From Collinsella sp. (GTDB lineage: Bacteria; Actinomycetota; Coriobacteriia; Coriobacteriales; Coriobacteriaceae), in contig JAIHTM010000020.1 of assembly GCA_022713905.1 (NCBI GenBank), positions 1-18,277 on the forward strand: DNA of 18,277 nt, read 5' to 3'. Made by a program: the position numbers and the translations under genes. The number at the start of each line of letters is the position of its first letter. Position 1 is the stretch's first letter. Below are positions 1-6,604 of the stretch, piece after piece. The notes beneath the pieces were generated by a model. It made no database searches. It had not been told where the DNA came from and worked only from the letters and a program-made list of their open reading frames with translations.

Positions 1-44
1 CGTACACGTTTATTTGACCATAAACAATCTGCAAGGAGCATAGT

Positions 45-278
45 CTGACGCGTTCGATGAGCGCGAAAGGCTGTTCTCCGGACAACGCGGCCGCGGAGGG
101 GTTCTTCGGCCGTCTCAAGCAGGAGTTCTTCCATAAGCGGAGCTTCGCGGGCGTCTCTATGGACGGGTTCATCGACATGCTCGACGACTACATGGTCTGG
201 TATCGGGACAAGCGCATCAAGACGGAGTTCGGCATGAGCATCATGGACCGTCGACGCGGGCTCGGTCTTGTGGCATGA
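45..278 (+). pseudogene. IS3-family transposase (OrfB), C-terminal fragment
   Basis: This is the end of a DDE integrase-type IS3/IS150 transposase. The reading frame shows LTRSMSAKGCSPDNAAAEGF, which contains the final catalytic Glu of the DDE triad in the context DNAAAEGFFGRLKQE. It then runs to the usual C-terminal end of the family (residues ending LGLVA). The N-terminal roughly three quarters, including both catalytic Asp residues, are absent, and in-frame stops lie at 15-17 and 21-23, so the copy cannot be active. Homology seems to begin near base 45, ahead of the first ATG at 57. It abuts another gene fragment, an acyltransferase, directly downstream, so this looks like a scar of IS-mediated rearrangement. 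The family call is confident from the motif. The exact IS is not determined. Confidence 0.85.
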
Positions 279-300
279 TTGGTGGTGATGGAATCAATGA

Positions 301-891
301 CGAGTCCAACAAAACGGCACCGCCCCCTACTGGTTTATTCTGATTTCTTATTACCGCTGGTATATGCGGCCTTTTTCGAAGAAGTTCTGCGTAGGCTTAG
401 TCATAGCTGGTATAGCGTTGAACGTACTCTATTGGCTCGCCGCCGAAACGCTCCACCTTTGCACGGGGAAGTTTCTCCTTCCCTCCGATTTCATTTTCGA
501 TTATTGGAAACTCCCGTCAATGATGATCGGCTTCGTGATGTTCCTGTTATTTGAAAAACATCATTTCTCTAGCAAAGTCGTGAATTGGATTGCCGGATCT
601 GCGTTCGGTGTCTATCTCATTCATTACCATCCCGTCTGCCATGAACTTTGGAGCACTTACCTGCCGGTTAAAAACCTTATTCGCTTATCGCATCCAATTC
701 TCAACGGAATGGCCTGCATTGCTGGTATTTTCCTTTGCTGTCTACTGCTTGATATGGCAAGACATGTGATTTTCGCACTAACAATCGATAAGCATAAAGG
801 CGCTTTCTTCGATAAGCTTTACGCATATGCCGAAAAGAGAAAAATAATGAGTATTCTCAAAGCGACAAATACAGCAATTACAAATCTGTAG
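301..891 (+). pseudogene. Acyltransferase family 3 membrane protein, C-terminal fragment
   Basis: The fragment has several hydrophobic membrane segments and the motif GVYLIHYHP, which matches the late membrane segment of acyltransferase-3 (PF01757) proteins; many of these O-acetylate surface polysaccharides. The open frame is longer than the ATG at 364 suggests. Reading from 301 gives plausible family sequence (APYWFILISYY..RWYMRPFSKK), while in-frame stops at 286-288 and 298-300 close it upstream. About 195 codons remain of a family that usually has 330-380, so the N-terminal half, including the conserved early His region, is missing. It directly follows the IS3 transposase remnant, which suggests that an insertion and deletion removed its 5' end. 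It may once have acetylated the local EPS; that is inference. Confidence 0.75.
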
Positions 892-1233
892 TTACATATC
901 TTCGGTGTATACTATGTTTAGTTTTCTTTTCACACTCAGTAAAGTGAGTATTTGCAGTTTTCAAAGCCACTGATTATTCTCTTTCAAATCCACCGCTATT
1001 ACCAATAGAATGCCAGTAGGCAGACCACTCCAAGACCACTGGCCCCTAGGACCAGGATTCGAGTATGGGCTGCCCGTGTCGCCGCCGAGACGACTGTGCC
1101 CGCCAACTGGGTCGCGAACGCGGTGCTGGCGTTGCCGCAACGCAATTCCATGAGCTCCGGGCAAGAACCCGTCCGAATCGCTCGTCGGGCTTGTTCACGA
1201 GCCATTCGTCGATCGTGAGCAAAGTTATACGTG

Positions 1234-1291
1234 GTATTTAGTCAAGTCGGCGTTTCGTATTTAGTCACAAAACACCGACTTGACTAAATAC
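1234..1291. repeat. Long imperfect palindrome with a third half-copy
   Basis: Bases 1234-1255 and 1270-1291 form 22-base inverted arms with a single mismatch (21 of 22 match). The spacer, 1256-1269, holds a third direct copy of the outer 11 bases (gtatttagtca at 1257-1267). The half-sites therefore occur as two direct and one inverted. This could be an operator for a dimeric or oligomeric repressor, the joined ends of a small mobile element, or a stem in RNA. It lies between the istA remnant and the weak minus-strand ORF at 999-1205. Function unknown. Confidence 0.65.
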
Positions 1292-1295
1292 AATC

Positions 1296-1372
1296 TAGCT
1301 ATCGCCCAGCCAGACAGGCCCTGGTTGTTCAAGCGAAGCACATCTCGCCTTGGCCTTGATTTTCCTTACCAT
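1296..1372 (-). pseudogene. istA: IS21-family istA transposase, 5' fragment with frameshift
   Basis: Reading the minus strand from ATG at 1372 gives MVRKIKAK. After a +1 shift the frame continues RDVLRLNNQGLSGWAIA. This matches the N-terminal helix-turn-helix start of IS21-type IstA proteins as I know them from bifidobacteria (MVRKI.AK..L.LR.QGLSGRAIA). In the unshifted frame the product stops after 25 residues. The sequence ends abruptly near 1296, next to the dyad element, so nearly all of istA and all of istB are missing. A purine-rich ribosome binding site (aaaggggg) precedes the ATG. The assignment rests on a short match, but both halves fit. Confidence 0.6.
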
Positions 1373-1383
1373 GTTGACATCCC

Positions 1384-1416
1384 CCTTTCACTACACGTGT
1401 CTCGCTTAGTGAAAGG
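1384..1416. repeat. Hairpin upstream of the istA remnant
   Basis: Arms cctttcacta (1384-1393) and tagtgaaagg (1407-1416) are perfect inverted copies around a 13-base loop. An outer 9-base inverted pair, ctggttgtt at 1321-1329 and aacaaccag at 1422-1430, encloses it. There is no T-tract. It lies in what would be the non-coding left end of the IS21 element. Confidence 0.5.
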
Positions 1417-1563
1417 AGCCTAACAACCAGTGGCCTTGATGCTCAATAACGGCGGCCAATCGTCAAGGTCTTCTTCGGCAATAACGATGGCTCCAAAACG
1501 AGCAAATATTCACCTAATTTCAATAGCTATCAAGTTGCATTCTTTTCTGAAAGAAAGTATTTT

Positions 1564-2766
1564 TTACCGATTTACCAATTCTTGGATTTGAGCCATATTA
1601 CTCTCAAAAGTATTTGAACACTTCAATGAGGAAAATGGAACAGTTTCACGCAAAGATAGAATAAGCCGATTATCTTTAATGCAAAGTCCCGAAGGTAAAA
1701 GTTTCAGATTTTCTGGAAGGAAAGGCATGAAAGGTCTCCAGCGTCCAGGATAAGAACCCCTATAAGGACGATTCCACTGAATCTCTTTTGCCTTGTCAGG
1801 GGATAATCTTTCTGCGGCGATACGTGAAACAGTGTACCACTCAAACTCATGCTCGACTCGTTCTGAAACCTCTAGACTATTTTCAAGTTCAGCACCTATT
1901 GAAATTAAATAATTATTCTTTTCCTCAGATAAAGGCTCATAAGAATAATCTTTAAAAGACCTAAGTCCATCGCCAATGCAGATACGAAAACTATGCTCGA
2001 GTATGTTCTCATTCACTTGAAGCATCTGTTCGTCATTAAGCTTTCCACGTCTAAAGCAAACAACCCAAGATGCACTTCGGTTCCCTTGCATATCATTAAT
2101 TTCTCGATAATTAGCTATACAATGCTTCTTTTTTGGCTTAATTAAAATAACTAATTTTGGATCAAGTGGTACAATCCAACATCTTTTGCCATGATCCGAC
2201 GCTGGACAAAATCCCATATCACTTTGAATGAACTGCCCTCTTGGGCTTGCCTCATATAAGGTCCATTCGGCACCAAGAACGATGGCCAAGATCCTTTGCA
2301 AGTGTATGATTCGAGAAAAAACCGTATTATCTGTCAAAATCGTATTTTTATCCCGCAGATAACGTATTACGTCGATATTTTCTTGCCGTTCACCATAGTC
2401 AAGTCCCCTCATGAATAATCCAGAGGCATAAGGAACAAGAACATGAACAAAATAATCCAAATCAATCAAATCAGCTCCCTTCACAAGGGCGTCGATTATC
2501 TCGGTAAGACCTTGTTCATAATCCCATTGATCTGTTGTTGATTGAGGTTCCAAACCATACATCTTGGCTGTCTGAGGATTAATGTCATACAGCCCTTTCT
2601 TGAAACAAATCGCCCCAGCTTTATTCACTGAAAGTCCAATTTGACCGCGTCTCCGAATGATAATTTCATTCTCCCGAACACGCTTCTTTGCCTTTGATTG
2701 AGAATCTCTAAATCGCCCAAGTACTGCAGCCGGAATCCAATGTTGCTTCGTGCCATAGGTATTCAT
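1564..2766 (-). CDS. DUF4238-like protein
   Basis: A 400-residue soluble protein. Its N-terminus reads TKQHWIPAAVLGRF (residues 6-19), which resembles the (K/N)QHYVPQFYLRNF opening of DUF4238 proteins. No signal peptide or membrane segment is seen. Further along are residues typical of the family layout: an internal FIQSDMGF stretch followed by WIVPLDPKL, where the family usually carries a (T)SDNP...FPLSP-like element. The molecular function of DUF4238 is not established. The start at 2766 has a GAAGG only about 3 bases away, which is short, so initiation may be weak. The gene is AT-rich compared with the rml genes, stands alone on its strand between IS debris and a non-coding gap, and was probably acquired by transfer. 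A role in phage or plasmid interference is possible but is inference only. Confidence 0.65.
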   Translation of the reverse strand: MNTYGTKQHWIPAAVLGRFRDSQSKAKKRVRENEIIIRRRGQIGLSVNKAGAICFKKGLYDINPQTAKMYGLEPQSTTDQWDYEQGLTEIIDALVKGADLIDLDYFVHVLVPYASGLFMRGLDYGERQENIDVIRYLRDKNTILTDNTVFSRIIHLQRILAIVLGAEWTLYEASPRGQFIQSDMGFCPASDHGKRCWIVPLDPKLVILIKPKKKHCIANYREINDMQGNRSASWVVCFRRGKLNDEQMLQVNENILEHSFRICIGDGLRSFKDYSYEPLSEEKNNYLISIGAELENSLEVSERVEHEFEWYTVSRIAAERLSPDKAKEIQWNRPYRGSYPGRWRPFMPFLPENLKLLPSGLCIKDNRLILSLRETVPFSSLKCSNTFESNMAQIQELVNR

Positions 2767-2785
2767 ATGCCTTCAATTCAAACGG

Positions 2786-2791
2786 ATAATA
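2786..2791 (-). promoter_or_regulatory. Possible -10 box for the DUF4238-like gene
   Basis: TATTAT on the minus strand, about 20 bases upstream of the ATG at 2766, would give a very short leader. No convincing -35 hexamer is visible 16-18 bases further upstream, so this is a weak call. Confidence 0.2.
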
Positions 2792-3141
2792 TGTTCTATT
2801 AATTGTAGTGAGGGAGAGAAGAAATCCAAGAAAAACTCGGGACGACAACTGACCATCTGCACAAGGCATGACCTATTGCAGTTCAAGACCCGCAGAAGAG
2901 GATCATGGGGCGCATCCGATCCGTGACTGCGAACGAATGATCCACGTGTCGCTACGACGCAATCCGACTCAACAACTGTCTCGTGGAAACTAGTTATTAT
3001 GCCACGGACGGCCATAATAAGTGCACAACAATCCAAGCACTACCGATTTCGTCCACTTAGAATCTCACTCGAAAGGTTAAATAACCAAATCTCTGCTGAC
3101 CGATGCACGTCCACGTCCGATGTGAGTGATGAAACTCCGTT

Positions 3142-3189
3142 AACGAGAGATCCGTGCAACCGACGAATGAGTTGCATGGATCTCTCGTT
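3142..3189. terminator. Strong hairpin downstream of rmlA, possible terminator
   Basis: Arms 3142-3160 and 3171-3189 pair over 19 bases with one mismatch (a G-U-compatible position) around a 10-base loop. It lies about 40 bases beyond the rmlA stop, where a terminator would be expected. Neither side is followed by a T-run, so it is not a textbook intrinsic terminator. It could instead be an mRNA 3'-end stabiliser or the palindrome of a mobile element. Confidence 0.45.
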
Positions 3190-3229
3190 CAGATGACAAA
3201 TGATGCAATGTTTTTAACACTGCGTCAAG

Positions 3230-4135
3230 TCAGTTCTTCTGATTCGGCACGAGCATGATATCGCCGTCGGCGATGCCCTTGAGATGCTGCCCGTACGGAC
3301 TCTTGCCATAGCGTTCCGCGGACTCCATGAGCTGGTCGCGCGTAATCCAGCCGTTCTCGTAGGCGATCTCCTCCACGATCGCGATCGGCAGACCCTGCGC
3401 ACGCTGCACGGTGCGCACGAACTCCCCCGCCTCGAACAAAGAATCCATCGTGCCCGTGTCCAGCCACGCGTAGCCTCGGCCCAGCGTACGCACGTTCAGC
3501 ATGCCCGCGTCCAGGTACATGCGGTTCAGATCCGTGATCTCCAGCTCGCCACGCGGACTCGGCTTCACCTGCTTGGCGTACTCGACCACGTGCTCGTCGT
3601 AGAAGTACAGGCCGGTCACCGCGTAATGCGACTTCGGATGCGCCGGCTTCTCCTCGATGGACACGGCCTTCTTGTCCTCGTCGAACTCGACCACGCCATA
3701 ACGCTCCGGATCGTCCACGTAATAGCCGAACACGCTCGCACCTTCACCGGACTCGGCCTTCGCCACGGCCTTGCGCAAGGTCGTGCCCAGTCCGTTGCCG
3801 TAGAAGATGTTGTCGCCCAGCACCAGCGCGCAAGGCTCGCCTGCAATAAACTCCTCGCCCAGGAGGAACGCCTGCGCGAGCCCGTCCGGGGACGGCTGAA
3901 CCTTGTACGAGAAGCGCACGCCGTAATGCGATCCGTCGCCTAGGAGCCGTTCGAAGTTCGGCAGATCCTTCGGCGTGCTGATGATCAGGATGTCGCGGAT
4001 GCCGGCCATCATCAGCACGCTGAGCGGATAGTAGATCATCGGCTTGTCGTACACCGGCAACAGCTGCTTCGACGTGACCGTGGTCAACGGGTACAGCCTC
4101 GTACCCGAGCCACCAGCAAGAATAATGCCCTTCAT
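3230..4135 (-). CDS. rmlA: Glucose-1-phosphate thymidylyltransferase
   Basis: RmlA makes dTDP-glucose from glucose-1-phosphate and dTTP, the first step towards dTDP-L-rhamnose in the cytosol. The 301-residue product has the normal length. It shows the nucleotide-binding signature LAGGSGTRLYPLT at residues 6-18, the KQLLPVYDKPMIYYPL stretch at 23-38, and the conserved LGDNIFYG at 106-113. The start is supported by AGAAGGGA about 10-12 bases upstream of ATG 4135. It is the last gene of the rml group on the minus strand, but a 14-bp perfect hairpin (4183-4218) separates it from rmlCD, so its expression may rely on read-through or its own promoter. Codon use is GC-rich, matching rmlB and rmlCD. 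Confidence 0.97.
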   Translation of the reverse strand: MKGIILAGGSGTRLYPLTTVTSKQLLPVYDKPMIYYPLSVLMMAGIRDILIISTPKDLPNFERLLGDGSHYGVRFSYKVQPSPDGLAQAFLLGEEFIAGEPCALVLGDNIFYGNGLGTTLRKAVAKAESGEGASVFGYYVDDPERYGVVEFDEDKKAVSIEEKPAHPKSHYAVTGLYFYDEHVVEYAKQVKPSPRGELEITDLNRMYLDAGMLNVRTLGRGYAWLDTGTMDSLFEAGEFVRTVQRAQGLPIAIVEEIAYENGWITRDQLMESAERYGKSPYGQHLKGIADGDIMLVPNQKN

Positions 4136-4182
4136 TATGAAAGATTCCCTTCTCTGCGGTTTATAAAAACCTAATTACACAA

Positions 4183-4218
4183 GTCTCGGGCGGTTTCGCT
4201 GAGGAAACCGCCCGAGAC
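4183..4218 (-). terminator. Perfect hairpin between rmlCD and rmlA
   Basis: Arms gtctcgggcggttt (4183-4196) and aaaccgcccgagac (4205-4218) are perfect inverted copies with an 8-base loop. Read on the minus strand it sits just after the rmlCD stop and is followed by TTGTGTAATTAGGTTTTT, a loosely T-rich tail. It is a likely full or partial terminator, or a processing hairpin that sets the rmlCD to rmlA ratio. Confidence 0.65.
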
Positions 4219-4225
4219 AAATCTG

Positions 4226-5668
4226 CTACTTCTTGAGTTCCTTGGTGACGTATGCCTTCAGGGACTCCTCCCAGTCCGGCACCTCCAGGCCCGTAGCCTC
4301 GATCTTACCCAGATCCAGCGCGGAATGCGTCGGACGTGGGCTCACCGGCGCCTTCGCGTTCGCGAAATACTCCGCGGTCGAGATCGGCTTGACCTTCCCG
4401 CCGTTGCCGTTCGACAGGTCGAATACCGTGCGCGCGATGTCCGCCCAGCTCCTCACCACGCCCGAACCGGTCAGGTCGTACGTGCCGTACGCAGCACCAT
4501 TGTCGAGCAGGTGGAAGATCGCCTCGGCCATGTCCTTGGTGAACGTGAGGCGGCCGTACTGGTCGTCCACCACCGTCACCCGCTCCAGCTCGCCCCTAGC
4601 GACCCTGTCGGACAGACCCATCATGGTCTTGACGAAGTTACGGCCCTCGCCGATCACCCAGCTCGAACGCAGGATGTAATGGCGCGGCGCGTTCGCGACC
4701 GCGATGTCGCCCGCTGCCTTCGACTGCCCGTACACGCCCAACGGGGCGAACGCCTCCGCCTCGTCATGCAGTTCGCGCGACCCGTCGAACACGTAATCCG
4801 AGCTCACGTGCACGAGCATGATGTTGTGCTCGCGCGCCACACGGGCCAAAAAGGCGGGCCCCTGCGCGTTCGCCTTCCAGGCGAGGGCACGGCCATCCGG
4901 GGTCTCGGCCTTGTCGACCGCGGTGTACGCGCCCGCGTTGATGATCGTGCCGTACAGGCTCCAGTCGAATTGGTCGTACTGGGCCGGGTCGGAGAAATCG
5001 AACGTGTCGATGTCGTTGAACTCGAAACCCTCCAAACCATGCGCGTCCACGTAGTCGCGAATCGCACGGCCCAACTGTCCGTTGCAGCCCGTCACCATCG
5101 TGCGGCGCGGCGCCATCGGCTTCGCGTCCTTCAGCATCGGATGATGCAGATCAGCCTCGGACCTTTCGGCCTCGTCCAACGGAATCGGCCACTGGATATT
5201 CAGGTCCGGGTCGGCGAGGTTCACGAACGTGTACGTCTTCTTCTGCTCCAACGACCAGTGCGCGTTCACGAGATACGTGTACACGGTGCCGTCCTCCAAC
5301 GCCTGGAAGCTGTTGCCCACGCCACGGGGCACGTAGATCGCCTTCGACGGGTCCAATACGGTCGTATACACCTGGCCGAACGAGTCGCCGGGACGCAAAT
5401 CCACCCACGCGCCGAACACGCTGCCGGCCGCGATCGAAATGTACTTGTCCCACGGCTCCGCGTGGATGCCACGCGTCACGCCCTTCTTCGCGTTATAGCT
5501 GATGTTGTTCTGCACCGGCCCGAAGTCAGGCAGACCCAGCGCAGTCTGCTTCGCCCGCTGCCAGTTCTCCTTGAACCAGCCGCGGTTGTCGCCATGCACC
5601 GGCAGGTCGAACACGATCAGGCCCGGGATGTTCGTCTCCTCGGCCCTCAGTTCCTTCTCGAAATCCAT
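4226..5668 (-). CDS. rmlCD: RmlC-RmlD fusion: dTDP-4-dehydrorhamnose 3,5-epimerase / dTDP-4-dehydrorhamnose reductase
   Basis: A 480-residue fusion that carries out the last two steps of dTDP-L-rhamnose synthesis. Residues 1 to about 185 form a cupin epimerase (RmlC): the RGIHAEPWDKYISI segment holds the catalytic His69, followed by AWVDLRPGDSFG and IYVPRGVGNSF. Residues from about 188 form a Rossmann short-chain reductase (RmlD): TGCNGQLG at 193-200, INAGAYTAVDKAE, SSDYVFDG at 289-296, and the YGQSK catalytic Tyr/Lys at 313-317. The usual GFAHGF motif of RmlC reads GVGNSF here, so the second conserved His is an Asn. This fused form is typical of bifidobacteria as I recall them. ATG 5668 follows the abi stop by 3 bases, and its ribosome binding site (GGAAAGTAGGAT) lies inside the abi coding end, which indicates translational coupling. 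Confidence 0.95.
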   Translation of the reverse strand: MDFEKELRAEETNIPGLIVFDLPVHGDNRGWFKENWQRAKQTALGLPDFGPVQNNISYNAKKGVTRGIHAEPWDKYISIAAGSVFGAWVDLRPGDSFGQVYTTVLDPSKAIYVPRGVGNSFQALEDGTVYTYLVNAHWSLEQKKTYTFVNLADPDLNIQWPIPLDEAERSEADLHHPMLKDAKPMAPRRTMVTGCNGQLGRAIRDYVDAHGLEGFEFNDIDTFDFSDPAQYDQFDWSLYGTIINAGAYTAVDKAETPDGRALAWKANAQGPAFLARVAREHNIMLVHVSSDYVFDGSRELHDEAEAFAPLGVYGQSKAAGDIAVANAPRHYILRSSWVIGEGRNFVKTMMGLSDRVARGELERVTVVDDQYGRLTFTKDMAEAIFHLLDNGAAYGTYDLTGSGVVRSWADIARTVFDLSNGNGGKVKPISTAEYFANAKAPVSPRPTHSALDLGKIEATGLEVPDWEESLKAYVTKELKK

Positions 5669-5671
5669 ATC

Positions 5672-6514
5672 CTACTTTCCTTTCCTCTCCAGTTGCTCCA
5701 GCACTTGCACCGGATTCAATCGTTTTAACAGCTCGGCCTTATCCGGGAAAGCCCATCTCGGGTAATCCGCTCCGAGCGAATTCAAGACGAAATACATATC
5801 ATGACGAATCTTCGGGAAATTCACCCTAAGGAGATTCTCGTCATGCCCTATTCTGTTACGAACCACCCGTATGCCCTTCAAGCGGCTTATGAGTTCTCTC
5901 CGCAATCGATCCTCGCGCGAATCGGATTCATTCCCAGGAAGGCTGCTGTTCGGCATGCGACGCGTCTCCGACTCCCACGCATTCTCGATATTCGGAAAAG
6001 CTCCCATCAGGATCCTTGCGAGCTCCGGATCGTTTGCGGCACGAGACAACATGCCGTCCCAGGTTCCGAAAGTCAACTGCGCGAAGACGTCATCCCTGTC
6101 AATCTCATCACCGTGCCTCGGATGGGACTGATCCGATCTCCAAAAACGCTTCTTCGACAGCGCGGTGCGTCTTGCCTCGGAAAGGTAATCCTTCTCCGCG
6201 GTATTAATCAGGGCTCTGATACGGTCCATGGGATGCGTGTCAGCCACGTCGATCCAATCGTCATACGGTTGCGGGGTCTGCCGTGAGAGCCAGAGACGCA
6301 ATTGCTCGTCAATGGCATTGCGCACGAGCACCTCGATCCAAGGAATATAACGCATCAGCACGGCCGACGCCTCGGCGTTCCAACGGTATAGTTCCATAGC
6401 GATTCCATCGACCTCGGTGGTCGCAGGGAAAATACCACTGTTCCTCGCGAAATCGGCATACGCCTGGAACCGGGACCGGCCCAACCTGTGAAACGCATCA
6501 GACGAAACGCTCAT
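5672..6514 (-). CDS. Abi-family protein with HEPN RNase motif
   Basis: About 280 residues, soluble. The layout matches the actinobacterial Abi-like family: an early AMELYRWNAEASAVLMRYIP..EVLVRNAI segment, a middle VFAQLTFGTWDGML, and a late RVVRNRIGHDENLL. That last piece is an Rx4H HEPN motif with a polar residue after the Arg (R229, N230, H234 if counted from the alternative start at 6544). HEPN Abi proteins are usually RNases that halt growth on phage infection; this role is known of relatives, not shown here. I chose ATG 6514 because family similarity begins there. ATG 6544 would add ten unlike residues, has no ribosome binding site and sits nearly against a hairpin. The gene lies inside the rml operon, between rmlB and rmlCD, with 3 bases to rmlCD. 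It could regulate, protect or simply ride along with the rhamnose genes. Confidence 0.8.
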   Translation of the reverse strand: MSVSSDAFHRLGRSRFQAYADFARNSGIFPATTEVDGIAMELYRWNAEASAVLMRYIPWIEVLVRNAIDEQLRLWLSRQTPQPYDDWIDVADTHPMDRIRALINTAEKDYLSEARRTALSKKRFWRSDQSHPRHGDEIDRDDVFAQLTFGTWDGMLSRAANDPELARILMGAFPNIENAWESETRRMPNSSLPGNESDSREDRLRRELISRLKGIRVVRNRIGHDENLLRVNFPKIRHDMYFVLNSLGADYPRWAFPDKAELLKRLNPVQVLEQLERKGK

Positions 6515-6559
6515 ATTGACAAAACCATTTCCATCAGGCACCATTAGCAGTGCAATAGG

Positions 6560-6588
6560 GACCGCGCCTTCGAGGCGCGGTCATTTTT
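6560..6588 (+). terminator. Intrinsic terminator oriented on the plus strand, between rmlB and abi
   Basis: Arms gaccgcgcct (6560-6569) and aggcgcggtc (6573-6582) pair perfectly around a tight loop and are followed by a T-run on the plus strand (6584-6589). Its orientation is opposite to all neighbouring genes. Read on the minus strand it has the stem but no T-run afterwards. It may block antisense transcription into rmlB, or act as a minus-strand pause or processing hairpin in the rmlB-abi gap. Confidence 0.6.
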
Positions 6589-6604
6589 TATGCCTGTTCC
6601 CTGC

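Larger units (their letters stand above)
892..1563. other. Gene-free stretch with mobile-element debris
   Basis: About 670 bases without a convincing intact gene. It contains a weak minus-strand ORF at 999-1205 (68 codons, a hydrophobic C-terminal end, no recognisable family), a long dyad at 1234-1291, the start of an IS21 istA (1296-1372), a hairpin at 1384-1416, and a 28-codon minus-strand open stretch ending near 1421 (reads FARFGAIVIAEEDLDDWP, with no start codon and of unknown family). The 10-base string tggccttgat occurs at 1351-1360 and again at 1431-1440. The impression is of several truncated elements stacked together. Confidence 0.6.
2767..3229. other. Gene-free stretch
   Basis: About 460 bases between the rmlA stop and the DUF4238-like gene. 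Open frames here are short, lack recognisable motifs and have no good ribosome binding sites. The clear structures are a hairpin at 3142-3189 and a possible -10 box near 2786. It marks the end of the EPS locus on its rmlA side. Confidence 0.5.

Noticed and set aside
999..1205. 68-codon minus-strand frame with a hydrophobic end, next to the dyad element
   Set aside because: It has no family resemblance and no clear ribosome binding site, and it lies in debris. It is kept only as a remark in the gene-free entry.
3225..3467. Second minus-strand frame inside rmlA
   Set aside because: It is a +1/-1 shadow of rmlA with no independent support.
4325..5728. Long plus-strand open frame opposite rmlCD
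   Set aside because: It is an Arg/His/Val-rich shadow of a GC-rich gene with no motifs or ribosome binding site; the minus-strand rmlCD is certain.
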